A stretch of DNA of 64,000 bases. Source: Paenibacillus antibioticophila. GTDB lineage: Bacteria; Bacillota; Bacilli; Paenibacillales; Paenibacillaceae. This document shows positions 35,426 through 43,976 of the stretch, one piece after another. Under the pieces are notes generated by a model, which did not search any database, had not been told where the DNA came from, and saw only the letters and a list, made by a program, of their open reading frames with translations. Within the stretch, counting starts at the first letter, position 1. Each line of letters opens with the position of its first letter. Where the stretch lies: contig NZ_HG005139.1 in assembly GCF_000455265.1 (NCBI RefSeq), forward strand, positions 1,091,850 to 1,155,849, written 5' to 3'. A program made the translations under genes and the position numbers.

Positions 35426-35457
35426 GCCCATCCAGGGACTATAATTCCTGGATGGGC
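35426..35457. other. Long hairpin in a divergent promoter region
   Basis: GCCCATCCAGGGA and TTCCTGGATGGGC nearly perfectly pair around a short AT loop. It lies between two divergently transcribed regulators (starts at 35351 and 35674) and has no T tract, so it is unlikely to be a terminator. It could be an operator or a 5' leader structure. Confidence 0.4.
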
Positions 35458-35673
35458 CAGTTTCGGATTGATTATAACGGTTTTCCAAGAATGAGCGTGA
35501 AATATTCAATATTTTGGGTTAAAGTCTTTGTTTTCAAAGGAAAATTTTTGGACTTAATCGTTCATATCCCATAAAAACGCGCCATATCCTAGGTGCCAAG
35601 CTTTTTAATGGATTTCCTATTAATCTCGGGTATACTAAAAGATATAGAGATCGGATACTAGAGGAGCTGTCGG

Positions 35674-36834
35674 ATGAAGGTAATCTTGGTAGATGATGAG
35701 CACCTGGCTTTGAATTATTTGGAGCACCAATTGCGAAAAGTATCAGAAATCGAGATCTGCGGCAAGTTTGCCGATCCATACGAAGGCAAGCGGTTTGCCT
35801 TGGCGGAGGAATTGGACGTGGTGTTCCTGGATATCCACCTGCCCGAAATCAACGGTATCGAATTGGCGGAGCAACTGCTTCAGGACAAGCCGCAGCTTAA
35901 CGTCGTATTCGTAACGGCTTACGACGAATACGCGATCAAAGCCTTCGAGCTGAATGCGCTTGATTATGTTATGAAGCCGGTCCGCAAAGAACGCCTGGAG
36001 ATCACCTTGCGGCGGATTCAGGAGCGCTTGGGAAGCCGGCCGCAGCGGCGGGAACCCCGTTCCGAACCTGGCGAGCCGTTAAGGATCAGGATGTTTCAGC
36101 AGCTGCAGATTGAGACCCGCGACCGCCAAATCGCTCCGGTTCGCTGGCGGACGACCAAGGCGCAGGAATTGTTCCTGTATTTGCTGCAGTATCGGGGACA
36201 GCTTGTCCGGAAATCCGCACTGATCGATTTGCTGTGGCCGGAGTACGAGCCTGGCAGGGCTTTTTCCCAATTATATACGGCGGTTTACCATATCCGAAAA
36301 ACGCTGGAGCCTTTTGGCGAACACGTGCATATTTCCAGCGCTACAGACGGGTATATGCTGCACCTTGAGAACGTGAGGCTGGACGTGGAGGAATGGGAGC
36401 GATTCACCGCCTCCGGGACACCGCTCCATGAAGGCACCGTCGCTGATTATGAAGTAGCATTGGACATCTGCCAAGGGGACTATCTGCAAGATTACGAGTA
36501 TTGGTGGGCGGAAAGCGAACGCTACCGGTTGAAATCGCTGTGGCTTCAAATCGCTACCCAATTGGCCGAGTGGCATGCTTCGCACGGAGGACTGGAACAG
36601 GCGCTCAAGCGGTATCAGCATATCTGTGATCGCTACCCGTTGGCGGAAGAAGCCCATTTCGCCCTGATGAAGTTGTATGCTTTGCTGGACAATCACGCCC
36701 TCGTGCATCGCCAATACCGCCGCTTGGAAGAGGTGCTGGCCGAAGAGCTCAACGAACCGCCAAGCCCTCTGATCGCCAAATGGTACCGCGACTGGTCGCT
36801 TACTCAAAAAAGCCTTCCCAAAAGCAGCGTATAG
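35674..36834 (+). CDS. Response regulator with SARP/BTAD activator domain
   Basis: The 386-residue protein has a receiver (ILVDDEH, Asp53 in VFLDIHLPEING, KPV switch). An OmpR-like DNA-binding segment follows (TTKAQELFLYLLQYRGQLVR, AVYHIRKTLEPFG). A bacterial transcriptional activator domain of TPR-like helices runs to the end (LDICQGDYLQDYEYWWAE, LALLDNHALVHRQYRRLEE). It is convergent with the hybrid kinase gene, with a shared terminator, and is its likely partner. Confidence 0.9.
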   Translation: MKVILVDDEHLALNYLEHQLRKVSEIEICGKFADPYEGKRFALAEELDVVFLDIHLPEINGIELAEQLLQDKPQLNVVFVTAYDEYAIKAFELNALDYVMKPVRKERLEITLRRIQERLGSRPQRREPRSEPGEPLRIRMFQQLQIETRDRQIAPVRWRTTKAQELFLYLLQYRGQLVRKSALIDLLWPEYEPGRAFSQLYTAVYHIRKTLEPFGEHVHISSATDGYMLHLENVRLDVEEWERFTASGTPLHEGTVADYEVALDICQGDYLQDYEYWWAESERYRLKSLWLQIATQLAEWHASHGGLEQALKRYQHICDRYPLAEEAHFALMKLYALLDNHALVHRQYRRLEEVLAEELNEPPSPLIAKWYRDWSLTQKSLPKSSV

Positions 36835-36854
36835 CTGCGGGAAGGCTTTTTTTT
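36806..36854. terminator. Bidirectional terminator shared by regulator and hybrid kinase
   Basis: AAAAAAGCCTTCCC and GGGAAGGCTTTTTT form a 14-base stem with A and T tracts on both sides, enclosing a second small GCAGC/GCTGC stem. It overlaps the last codons of the regulator and abuts the kinase stop at 36854. Confidence 0.85.
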
Positions 36855-39800
36855 CATGCGGGGATATGAAAAGAGACCGAAGTGCCTTTGCCCGAGGCGC
36901 TGCGAATCCGCAGCCCTTCACCATAATACTGCTTGAGGCGGCGGTCCGTATTCCGCAGTCCGACCCCCTGGCCGGGGCCGGCGGAGGATTCGAAAATCAG
37001 ACGCTGCCGTTCCTCGCTCATGCCGACGCCGTCGTCGCTCACACTAACTACGAAGCCTTCGGCGGAGCGGAGGATCCGGATTTCCAGCGTGCCTCCTTGG
37101 GAGCGTCTAAGAATGCCGTGATTGACGGCGTTCTCCACCAGCGTCTGGATGGACAGTGGAGGGAGCATGAAATGCAGGTCTTCGTCCAGGTCCCAGCGGA
37201 CGTTCAGCCGGTCGCCGAAGCGTTCCTTCTCGATGAACAGGTAGGAGCGGACGAGCTCTAGCTCGTGCCCAACCGGCACGACCCGATCGGAATTGTGAAA
37301 GCCAAAGCTTGTACGCAGGTAGCTGCTGAACTCCTCCAGCAGCCGCTGCATTTTGTCGATGTCCATCGTGCCGAGTGCGGCGATGGAATTAATCGTATTG
37401 TGCAGAAAATGCGGTTGGATTTGGGCTTGCAGCCAGGCGGCTTCCAGGCGCAGCCGCTCCTCAATCGACACCTTCAACTGGGCTAACGCCTGTACCCGTG
37501 ATCTCAACTCCCAGGCCTCAACCGGTTTGGTCACATAATCGTTGGCGCCGGACTCAAAGCCGGTGTAAATATCCTCCGGCCGATTTCGGGCCGTCAGCAG
37601 GAGAACCGGAAGCTCGGAGATAGAATAGCGGCGGCGGATATCGCGTGTCAGTTCGTAGCCCGAAACGTTCGGCATCATCACATCGGCGATGACCAGATCG
37701 AATTTTCCGCGCTTCAATAAGCCGAGCGCTTCCTCGGCGCTCGATGCGGTGACGATTTCGTATTCGGCCGGCCCGAGCAAATCCGCCAGAATTTTCAGAT
37801 TGAGCGGGTCGTCATCGACTGCCAGAATGACGGGCTTGCTGCTGTTCATAAGCGGCTGCGCCGTCGGTGGATCCCGCAACTCCTCTGCGCCGCTGGCTGT
37901 TGTCGCTTCGTCAAGGACCGGCATCGTCACTGGGGCCGTATCGGCCGTCTCGCGGATGCGTTCCGCTTCTTCGGCCAGAGGCAGCGTAAAGGTGAAGACG
38001 GAGCCGCGGCCCGGAACGGAAGACACCTCCAAAGTCCCGCCATGCAGGGCGACCAGCTGCTTGCAAATGCTGAGGCCCAATCCGAACCCGCCGTCGGCTC
38101 TTATCATCGTTGACGGGCCTTGTTCATATGGCAAAAAGATGCGCCGGCAGGTCTCCTCATCCATGCCGATGCCCGTATCCTTGACGCGAATGCAGGCCAT
38201 CTCGCCTTTTACGTCGGCTTCCAGGGCGATTTCGCCGCGGTCGGTGAATTTGACGGCGTTATGCAGCAGGTTAAACAGGATTTGAATCAACCGGTTCTCG
38301 TCGGCCCGGACCGGCGGGAAGCTGTCCGGGATGCCGATGCGCACGCGTATCGGCTTGCCTTCGAGCAGATATCCGAGCATTTGCAGGGTGCCCGACACCA
38401 CATTTTGCAGTTTGACGTCGGAAAATTCCAGCCGAAGCGTGTTCTCCTTCAGCCGGGTCGCATCCAGCAGGTCGTCGAGCAGCCGCGACATACGTCTGGC
38501 CACGGACAGCTGAACCTCCAATTTTTGGCGCTGGGGTTCGCTCGCCGGGTGTTCCCGATCGTCCAGGACGCTTTGGGTGATGTTCATGATGCCGTGCAGC
38601 GGGTTCCTTAATTCGTGCGAGGTATTGACGAGAAAATCGTCCTTTTGCCGGTTGGCCAACTGCAGCTGGCCAGCCAGTCGTTCCGTTTGCTGGGTGGTTC
38701 GAAAAAACCGCTTGAACCAAAAAGCGGCAAACGCCAGGACGGTGAAGATCAGGTCAAACGGGTAATGCATCATGTATAGGTCAAGCCGGCTTTGGGCGAT
38801 AGTCCAAACGATGTTGGTACCCAAGCTTGCGCAGGCCAGCAGCAGGAAAATGACGTCCTGCTGGTTGCGGATGGCTTTTTGCAGCTGAAAAGCCATGATC
38901 AGAACCGACGACAGCAGCACGGTCGTCAGCAGCCCCCGCTCCGTAGGGATCGTAACCCGCGTAGGAAAAATCAGCACGAACAGGGCATAACCGCCGGAAA
39001 AATAAGCAAAGATGCGAAGCAAAACGGGATGGCCGGTGTTTGGAAACATATTTTTCACCAGCGGAGGAATAAAGGAAACGACCCCGATATAGGACAGCAG
39101 CACGATTCTTACGCCGAATTCGAAGGGAAGCTGCGGAAACCACACGTAGAGCAGTTTGTCATCTGCTCCTATGACGCTAACGATGGCGCAGACGACCACG
39201 GCGGCGAAATAGAGCAGCCCCTTCCTGGGCGCTCCCAACAAATACAGCATGATCGCGTAGATACCGTGAACCAGCAGTACGGCGCACAGCAACCCCTGCA
39301 GCGCCATAGACTTCAATATGCGGCTATTCATCGCGGTTTCCGTCCCGAAATGGATCGGTTCGACAATGCCGCCATCGCCGGTATGGCTGGCTACATGAAT
39401 CACGATGTCCAGCCGGGTCGCGCCGGACGGTGTCGGCACGCTATACGGCAGATACTTTGCCCGGAAATCCTGCTCCCGTTCCGCAGGATACCCTTCGCCT
39501 GCGGCCCACCGCCCGTTGACGTATACGGCGGAAGCGCGTTTGATGTCGCCTGTGCGCAGCAGGTAAGTGGAAGCTGCCGTCTCCTCGTCCATGAAGATTC
39601 GCAAACGGTAGGTTCCGAAATAATAGGAACCTTGGTGTTCTTTCGGAAAATTCTTCTGCCAAGCTCCCGGCACGGGAATATAGGTATTACCACGAGAAAC
39701 GGCAGTCTCTTCTCCCGGATCCGACGCAGGCACGATCAGCTCGTCCGGGTAAAATTCCCATTCTCCTTCCAGCGGAATTGTATGGTTTGGGGGGAGACTC

Positions 39801-39937
39801 AAGCCCCGGAGGTCCAGAATCCCGCCCGATGCTTGCGGATAGTCGACGGTATGGTGAAATCCGAGCCATGCAAGGCGGATTCCGGAAATAGCGATAACGA
39901 AAAGCGCAATGATGAGTAATGTTTTTTTAGTTCCCAT
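36854..39937 (-). CDS. 7TM hybrid sensor histidine kinase with receiver and second (LytS-type) kinase module
   Basis: The protein has about 1027 residues from ATG 39935-39937 (a start chosen because the next segment is a clear signal-anchor; the ribosome site is weak). Order: anchor helix, extracellular 7TMR-DISMED2-like beta domain (PLEGEWEFYPDEL), seven helices, and HisKA (NTSHELRNPLHGIMNITQS). HATPase follows (NLLHNAVKFTD, GFGLGLSICKQL), then a receiver (VILAVDDDPLNL, LVIADVMMPNVSG). Last is a His_kinase/LytS module (QAQIQPHFLHNTINSIAAL) with a second HATPase (VGLRNTDRRLKQYYG). The carbohydrate-like extracellular domain suggests a soluble ligand. The convergent activator-domain regulator is the probable output. 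Confidence 0.9.
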   Translation of the reverse strand: MGTKKTLLIIALFVIAISGIRLAWLGFHHTVDYPQASGGILDLRGLSLPPNHTIPLEGEWEFYPDELIVPASDPGEETAVSRGNTYIPVPGAWQKNFPKEHQGSYYFGTYRLRIFMDEETAASTYLLRTGDIKRASAVYVNGRWAAGEGYPAEREQDFRAKYLPYSVPTPSGATRLDIVIHVASHTGDGGIVEPIHFGTETAMNSRILKSMALQGLLCAVLLVHGIYAIMLYLLGAPRKGLLYFAAVVVCAIVSVIGADDKLLYVWFPQLPFEFGVRIVLLSYIGVVSFIPPLVKNMFPNTGHPVLLRIFAYFSGGYALFVLIFPTRVTIPTERGLLTTVLLSSVLIMAFQLQKAIRNQQDVIFLLLACASLGTNIVWTIAQSRLDLYMMHYPFDLIFTVLAFAAFWFKRFFRTTQQTERLAGQLQLANRQKDDFLVNTSHELRNPLHGIMNITQSVLDDREHPASEPQRQKLEVQLSVARRMSRLLDDLLDATRLKENTLRLEFSDVKLQNVVSGTLQMLGYLLEGKPIRVRIGIPDSFPPVRADENRLIQILFNLLHNAVKFTDRGEIALEADVKGEMACIRVKDTGIGMDEETCRRIFLPYEQGPSTMIRADGGFGLGLSICKQLVALHGGTLEVSSVPGRGSVFTFTLPLAEEAERIRETADTAPVTMPVLDEATTASGAEELRDPPTAQPLMNSSKPVILAVDDDPLNLKILADLLGPAEYEIVTASSAEEALGLLKRGKFDLVIADVMMPNVSGYELTRDIRRRYSISELPVLLLTARNRPEDIYTGFESGANDYVTKPVEAWELRSRVQALAQLKVSIEERLRLEAAWLQAQIQPHFLHNTINSIAALGTMDIDKMQRLLEEFSSYLRTSFGFHNSDRVVPVGHELELVRSYLFIEKERFGDRLNVRWDLDEDLHFMLPPLSIQTLVENAVNHGILRRSQGGTLEIRILRSAEGFVVSVSDDGVGMSEERQRLIFESSAGPGQGVGLRNTDRRLKQYYGEGLRIRSASGKGTSVSFHIPA

Positions 39938-40105
39938 AATCACTTTACATTCGCTAAGCAGGCCTCTTTTTCCTTTTTCTTGCCCGATTGCGACAATAAC
40001 AGTATGATTCCCAACCTTCGCTGCTGTCGAGAAAATGTAGAGACCCACGTGGGAAAATGGGGAGATGTAGATTGATTTAACGTTTTTTATTTGGGAGTGA
40101 ACGAA

Positions 40106-41182
40106 ATGGACATCAAGGACGGCGGATTTGACATGAATATAGTCGCGCTTTCGGCGGCAGTAGCGGTATTGGCATCGTTTTCCGCTTTGAGCATAGCGGT
40201 CAAAATAACAAAAACGCCACGAACAGACGGAAAAACCAGAGCGCTTATGTTGTGCGGCGGCGGCATGGTGATGGGCGTGGGTCTCTGGGCGGCACATATG
40301 ATCAGCCTGCTGGCGTACGAACCGTACCGTGCTTTGAGATTCGAGGCCGGGGCCATCTTGTTTTCGATTGCCATTTGCACGCTTTGCTCTTTTATCGCGT
40401 TTTACCTTTTGCAGATTAAGCAAGGCAGCGGTTACGGGATTGCTGTGGGAGCTTTGACCATGGGGCTAGGATTGACGGGCATGCACTTCGCCAGCTTGAA
40501 AGCGGGCGGTGTTCCGGGCTACTCCGGAGAAGGAGGGACCCTGCGAACCGGCATCTCCGTCGATATGCTGGCGATTTACGGGATCACAGCAGCCTTGCTA
40601 CTCACTTTTCTCATTTCTTGGCTGGCATGGGTGGCTGATCGCCGCATGCTGGAGCAGATGGCTTACCGGGACCCGCTTACCGGATTGTCGAACCGGAACG
40701 AAATGAACCGATATTTTGATACGTACCAAAACGAAGGCGCCCTGGGTCTTCTGTTTCTCGACCTGGATCATTTTAAGAAGGTGAATGATACGTTCGGGCA
40801 TACTATGGGCGATCTGCTGGTTCAGGAATTGGGGCTCCGACTTCGCCAGTTCGTGTGCAGCGATCAGCAGGTATACCGGATCGGCGGAGACGAATTTCTG
40901 TTCATCGTGCAGCCCTGCAGCAGGGAACGGGCGGAGCGGTTGGCCGAGGATATTCTTAGCAGTATCCAGAGACCGTTTCACTTCGATGACCGCGAATGTT
41001 TCGTTACCGCAAGCATCGGCATTCGACTTGGCTCCCCCCGGGAATCCGACCGGTCTATCCTGCTGAGAACGGCGGATCTGGCGATGTACCAGGCCAAAAA
41101 ACTGGGGAAAAACCGCTACTGCGTTTACGAGGAACCCGCGGATCACGCCTTGAGCGGGGATAAGCAGGGTAAGATGGCATGA
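40106..41182 (+). CDS. MHYT-domain diguanylate cyclase (GGDEF)
   Basis: The 358-residue protein starts at ATG 40106 behind GGGAGTG. The N-terminal seven helices contain MHYT-type motifs (GVGLWAAHMISLLAY and LTGMHFASLKAG), which are proposed to bind a metal or diatomic gas. A C-terminal GGDEF domain begins with YRDPLTGLSNRNEMN and has the intact active site RIGGDEFLF. No RxxD inhibitory site precedes it, so product inhibition may be absent. There is no EAL domain. It is divergent from the hybrid kinase. Confidence 0.92.
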   Translation: MDIKDGGFDMNIVALSAAVAVLASFSALSIAVKITKTPRTDGKTRALMLCGGGMVMGVGLWAAHMISLLAYEPYRALRFEAGAILFSIAICTLCSFIAFYLLQIKQGSGYGIAVGALTMGLGLTGMHFASLKAGGVPGYSGEGGTLRTGISVDMLAIYGITAALLLTFLISWLAWVADRRMLEQMAYRDPLTGLSNRNEMNRYFDTYQNEGALGLLFLDLDHFKKVNDTFGHTMGDLLVQELGLRLRQFVCSDQQVYRIGGDEFLFIVQPCSRERAERLAEDILSSIQRPFHFDDRECFVTASIGIRLGSPRESDRSILLRTADLAMYQAKKLGKNRYCVYEEPADHALSGDKQGKMA

Positions 41183-41232
41183 TGAAAGCGCGGTAATGGC
41201 ATAGACTGATATACTCGCTTGTGAATAAGAAG

Positions 41233-41270
41233 CCGCAGTTGGCCCCGGTTGAGGGCGCTGCGGTTTTTTT
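41233..41270 (+). terminator. Terminator of the diguanylate cyclase gene
   Basis: CCGCAG (41233-41238) and CTGCGG (41258-41263) pair, with GCCCC/GGGC inside, followed by TTTTTTT. Confidence 0.7.
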
Positions 41271-41420
41271 GCTATTGCGCGGCACGGGGGAGGCCTGCTT
41301 GCTTTGGGGCGCCGCAATCTTTACATTCCGCTTTTTTTTGTATTTTTCCTACTCATTCCCCGCTAAATAAATGAAGCCTTTCGTAAGTATTCACCGTGAT
41401 TTATCGCAGTAGCCTGCATG

Positions 41421-41526
41421 CTTTAAGCGGCAAGCCGGATGCACCGCCTCCGTCTTAAGACGGGGGACCAACCAGTACCTCAGCCCATATGCTCCGTCAG
41501 CTAAATCGCCTATGATAATTAAGGAA
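41421..41526 (+). promoter_or_regulatory. Possible shortened or decayed ydaO-type (c-di-AMP) riboswitch
   Basis: The segment contains CCGCCTCCGTCTTAAGACGG, then GGGACCAACC, then CCGTCAGCTAAATCGCCTA and AATTAAGGA. From memory, ydaO-yuaA leaders carry GCCGAAUCCG...CGGGGGACCAA near the 5' side, and CCGUCAGCUAACCUCGUAGGC...AUAAGGA at the 3' side. Both ends are recognisable, but the middle (GGGGUGAAUC and the helix after it) is missing. TCAGCTAAATCG is repeated at about 41547. It lies 80-180 bases before the YkoP-like gene, a cell-envelope class often under ydaO control. The call is tentative. Confidence 0.4.
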
Positions 41527-41606
41527 TTGATAGGGGAATATGATTTCAGCTAAATCGTCTCAATCCATTCCTTAGATTAAAATAAAAATGAGGAGTGGAT
41601 GGATCA

Positions 41607-42209
41607 ATGTTGCTGCATTTATGCAAATCTTCTATGCAGGCGGCCTGGATGGTGTGGGAAAGAGGGTTCGATTGGATCTCGCGCTTTCGCGGCTCGCATA
41701 CATCACACTTTGGAATTTGCAAAGTCATGATTAAGAAGCATCGGGGGGAGAGTATCGTCTGTGCGGACTCAACCATTATCAATAAAGGCGACCTGGTCGG
41801 GGAGCTCCATCTCAATAATGAAACGATCCTGGCACTGATCAAATCCGAAGGCTCAGACCGCGCGGCGCTCATGACAGCCCGGCTTACACGGAAATCCATG
41901 CAGCAAATCAGCGAGGCCTTTGCAATTCAGCCGGAGTTCAAAGAGGTGAAGGCGTTAGTCGGCATTACGCTGCTTCATCGTGGCTTGACGCATGGTCTTG
42001 GTTTTGAACAGCAGCCGATGAAGTCCGATCTGTTCCAACGCATTACAACGGCTTATCTCCGCTTGTTGTTATCCGTTATGCATCCTGAAGGCAAGAGGCG
42101 GATTAGCCGAAAGACCGAACAATTGATACCGATGATGCTGATTCACTCGCGCGGCTCGCTAAGGAACCGGTTTATGACGGTGAAGAAGCTGCCCGTTTCA
42201 AAGGAATAA
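41607..42209 (+). CDS. YkoP-like protein (polysaccharide-deacetylase-associated family)
   Basis: The 200-residue protein starts at ATG 41607, 11 bases after GAGGAG. The sequence VCADSTIINKGDLVGELHLN and KEVKALVGITLLHRGLTHGL is the YkoP pattern, a domain also found fused to polysaccharide deacetylases. Its biochemical role is unknown. It starts an operon with PAP2 phosphatase, glycosyltransferase and MFS genes, resembling the Bacillus subtilis yko envelope cluster. The next gene starts 44 bases downstream. Confidence 0.75.
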   Translation: MLLHLCKSSMQAAWMVWERGFDWISRFRGSHTSHFGICKVMIKKHRGESIVCADSTIINKGDLVGELHLNNETILALIKSEGSDRAALMTARLTRKSMQQISEAFAIQPEFKEVKALVGITLLHRGLTHGLGFEQQPMKSDLFQRITTAYLRLLLSVMHPEGKRRISRKTEQLIPMMLIHSRGSLRNRFMTVKKLPVSKE

Positions 42210-42253
42210 GATACTAAGCGCGTCGTGAGTGGGCGAGCGGGGGAAGATAAGGA

Positions 42254-42823
42254 ATGAATATCAACCGATTGAAAAAACAAGGAATGGAGACGGAAAGCAG
42301 AATGCAGTGGATCAGGCGAATGGATCGAATGATATTCTTCTGGTTCAACCGGCGGATTAGCAGTCGGAAGCTGGACCGATTGTTCGGATGGATTACCCAT
42401 TTGGGCGGAGCTTCGTTTACGATTATTTGCGCATTGTTTCTGGTATGGTTTACCAAGGGGGAGCTTAGCAGAATCGGACTGCAAAGCTTGATCGCGCTGG
42501 CCGCCAGCCATATCGTTGCTGTCTTGATCAAGAGAAAGGTGCGCAGAGACCGGCCTTTCCGCACGCTGGAGCAGGTGAAGGTAGGCAAATACCCTTTGAA
42601 GGATTATTCCTTCCCTTCGGGTCATACCACTGCTATTTTCGCTCTGGTTACACCATTTTTGTTGGTCTCATCGCCGGCAATTATGCTGGCCTTGATGGGT
42701 CTGGCCTTATTGGTGGCTATATCGCGGATTTATTGGGGATACCATTATCCGATCGATTGTGTGGCCGGCGGGATGGTCGGATTTCTCACAGCGGTGCTGG
42801 TTGTTATGTTTATGCATAGTTGA
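42254..42823 (+). CDS. PAP2-family membrane phosphatase
   Basis: The 189-residue protein has the three PAP2 motifs KRKVRRDRPF, PSGHTT and SRIYWGYHYPIDCVAGG, and about five helices. It is likely an undecaprenyl-pyrophosphate or phosphatidate-type phosphatase acting at the outer face of the membrane. The ATG follows GGGGGAAGATAAGG. It is 19 bases from the following glycosyltransferase gene. Confidence 0.93.
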   Translation: MNINRLKKQGMETESRMQWIRRMDRMIFFWFNRRISSRKLDRLFGWITHLGGASFTIICALFLVWFTKGELSRIGLQSLIALAASHIVAVLIKRKVRRDRPFRTLEQVKVGKYPLKDYSFPSGHTTAIFALVTPFLLVSSPAIMLALMGLALLVAISRIYWGYHYPIDCVAGGMVGFLTAVLVVMFMHS

Positions 42824-42842
42824 ATTTTATGAGGTGACAGTA

Positions 42843-43976
42843 ATGGGACAAGAAGCTCGGATTTTAATTTTAACGGCCGATTACGGCGAAGGTCATCATC
42901 AGGTGTCCAAGGTGTTGCAGCAAAGCCTGATCCGCAATGGTTATAATCAGGTGACGGTTGTAGACTTGTTCCGGGAAGCTTATCCTGTAATGAACAAAAT
43001 CTTTCGCTATCTGTATCGGCAAAGCCAGCATGCAGCCACCTTGGGCATTCCCTATTACGGATGGTCCTACCATCTGACCAATCGGCTCCCTATGAAGGGG
43101 AGGATCGCAACCTGGATGAACAGCCTTGGCGGCGACAGGCTCAAGGAGATCATCCTCCAGTACAAGCCGGAGGTCGTCATATATACATTCCCGTTTGGCA
43201 GCTTGCCAAGCAGGGAGGCATTATCCGGGCTCCGCCCCAGAACTGCGGTTGTCATAACGGACTTTGAGGTTCACCAAAGATGGCTGTTCTCCAAGCCAGA
43301 TCATTATTTTGTCCCTGCCAGCGATGTGAAAGAGGCAATGATTCGGCAGGGAGTCCCTGAGAATCGTATTACTGTGACCGGTGTTCCGGTTAGAGACTCA
43401 TTTGATAAGGCGGCAATGCGCGGCTTCGGCTCCGGCAAAGAAGCAAATGAGCAGGTGATTCTGCTTATGGCTAATGTTTGCGGCACATTGCATTCGCTAT
43501 CGCGGCTCATTAGGGAGCTGCTGCTTTTGTCGGGCGTCCGAATTCAAGTGATTTGCGGCCGGCAGGAAGGGTGGAGACGGAAGCTTGCGGAGAACTGGGC
43601 GGTTGAGGCAAGGGTGGATGTAATCGGCTTCACCGATCAATTGGACGTTCTGATGAGCAGCGCCTGCTGTATCGTCACGAAAGCAGGAGGTGTTACACTA
43701 TCCGAGACGATTCAGGCTGCGGTTCCGATTTTTATCCTCAAGCCGTTTATGGGGCAGGAGAAGGAAAATGCCCTGTATTTGCAGCGCAAAGGAGCGGCCG
43801 TCGTAGCCTTTACGATTCATGATCTGGTGCTGCGGATTCAAGCGATGATTTCCTCTGCGTCCATCAAGCAGACCATGATAAATGGGCTGCTTGCAGCAAG
43901 ACAGGAAGCGGCTGCGGACCATATTGTCCGTCATTTGTTTCCGGAGACAAGTCCCATTAGAAGGAGTGGAATGTGA
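42843..43976 (+). CDS. MGDG synthase-type glycosyltransferase (UgtP/YkoN-like)
   Basis: The 377-residue enzyme begins ILILTADYGEGHHQVSKVL, the N-terminal signature of MGDG_synth/UgtP enzymes. The nucleotide-sugar site shows IVTKAGGVTLSETIQAAVP followed by PFMGQEKENA, the GT28 C-terminal pattern. It would transfer glucose or galactose from UDP-sugar to diacylglycerol or a related lipid. ATG 42843 follows TGAGGTGA. The stop overlaps the MFS start. Confidence 0.9.
   Translation: MGQEARILILTADYGEGHHQVSKVLQQSLIRNGYNQVTVVDLFREAYPVMNKIFRYLYRQSQHAATLGIPYYGWSYHLTNRLPMKGRIATWMNSLGGDRLKEIILQYKPEVVIYTFPFGSLPSREALSGLRPRTAVVITDFEVHQRWLFSKPDHYFVPASDVKEAMIRQGVPENRITVTGVPVRDSFDKAAMRGFGSGKEANEQVILLMANVCGTLHSLSRLIRELLLLSGVRIQVICGRQEGWRRKLAENWAVEARVDVIGFTDQLDVLMSSACCIVTKAGGVTLSETIQAAVPIFILKPFMGQEKENALYLQRKGAAVVAFTIHDLVLRIQAMISSASIKQTMINGLLAARQEAAADHIVRHLFPETSPIRRSGM

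Noticed and set aside
36271..36924. 217-codon open frame on the minus strand
   Set aside because: Antisense to the activator-domain regulator and crosses the bidirectional terminator.
38792..39919. 375-codon open frame on the plus strand
   Set aside because: It lies antisense to the sensor part of the hybrid kinase and is rich in Gln/His/Arg as expected for a mirror frame.
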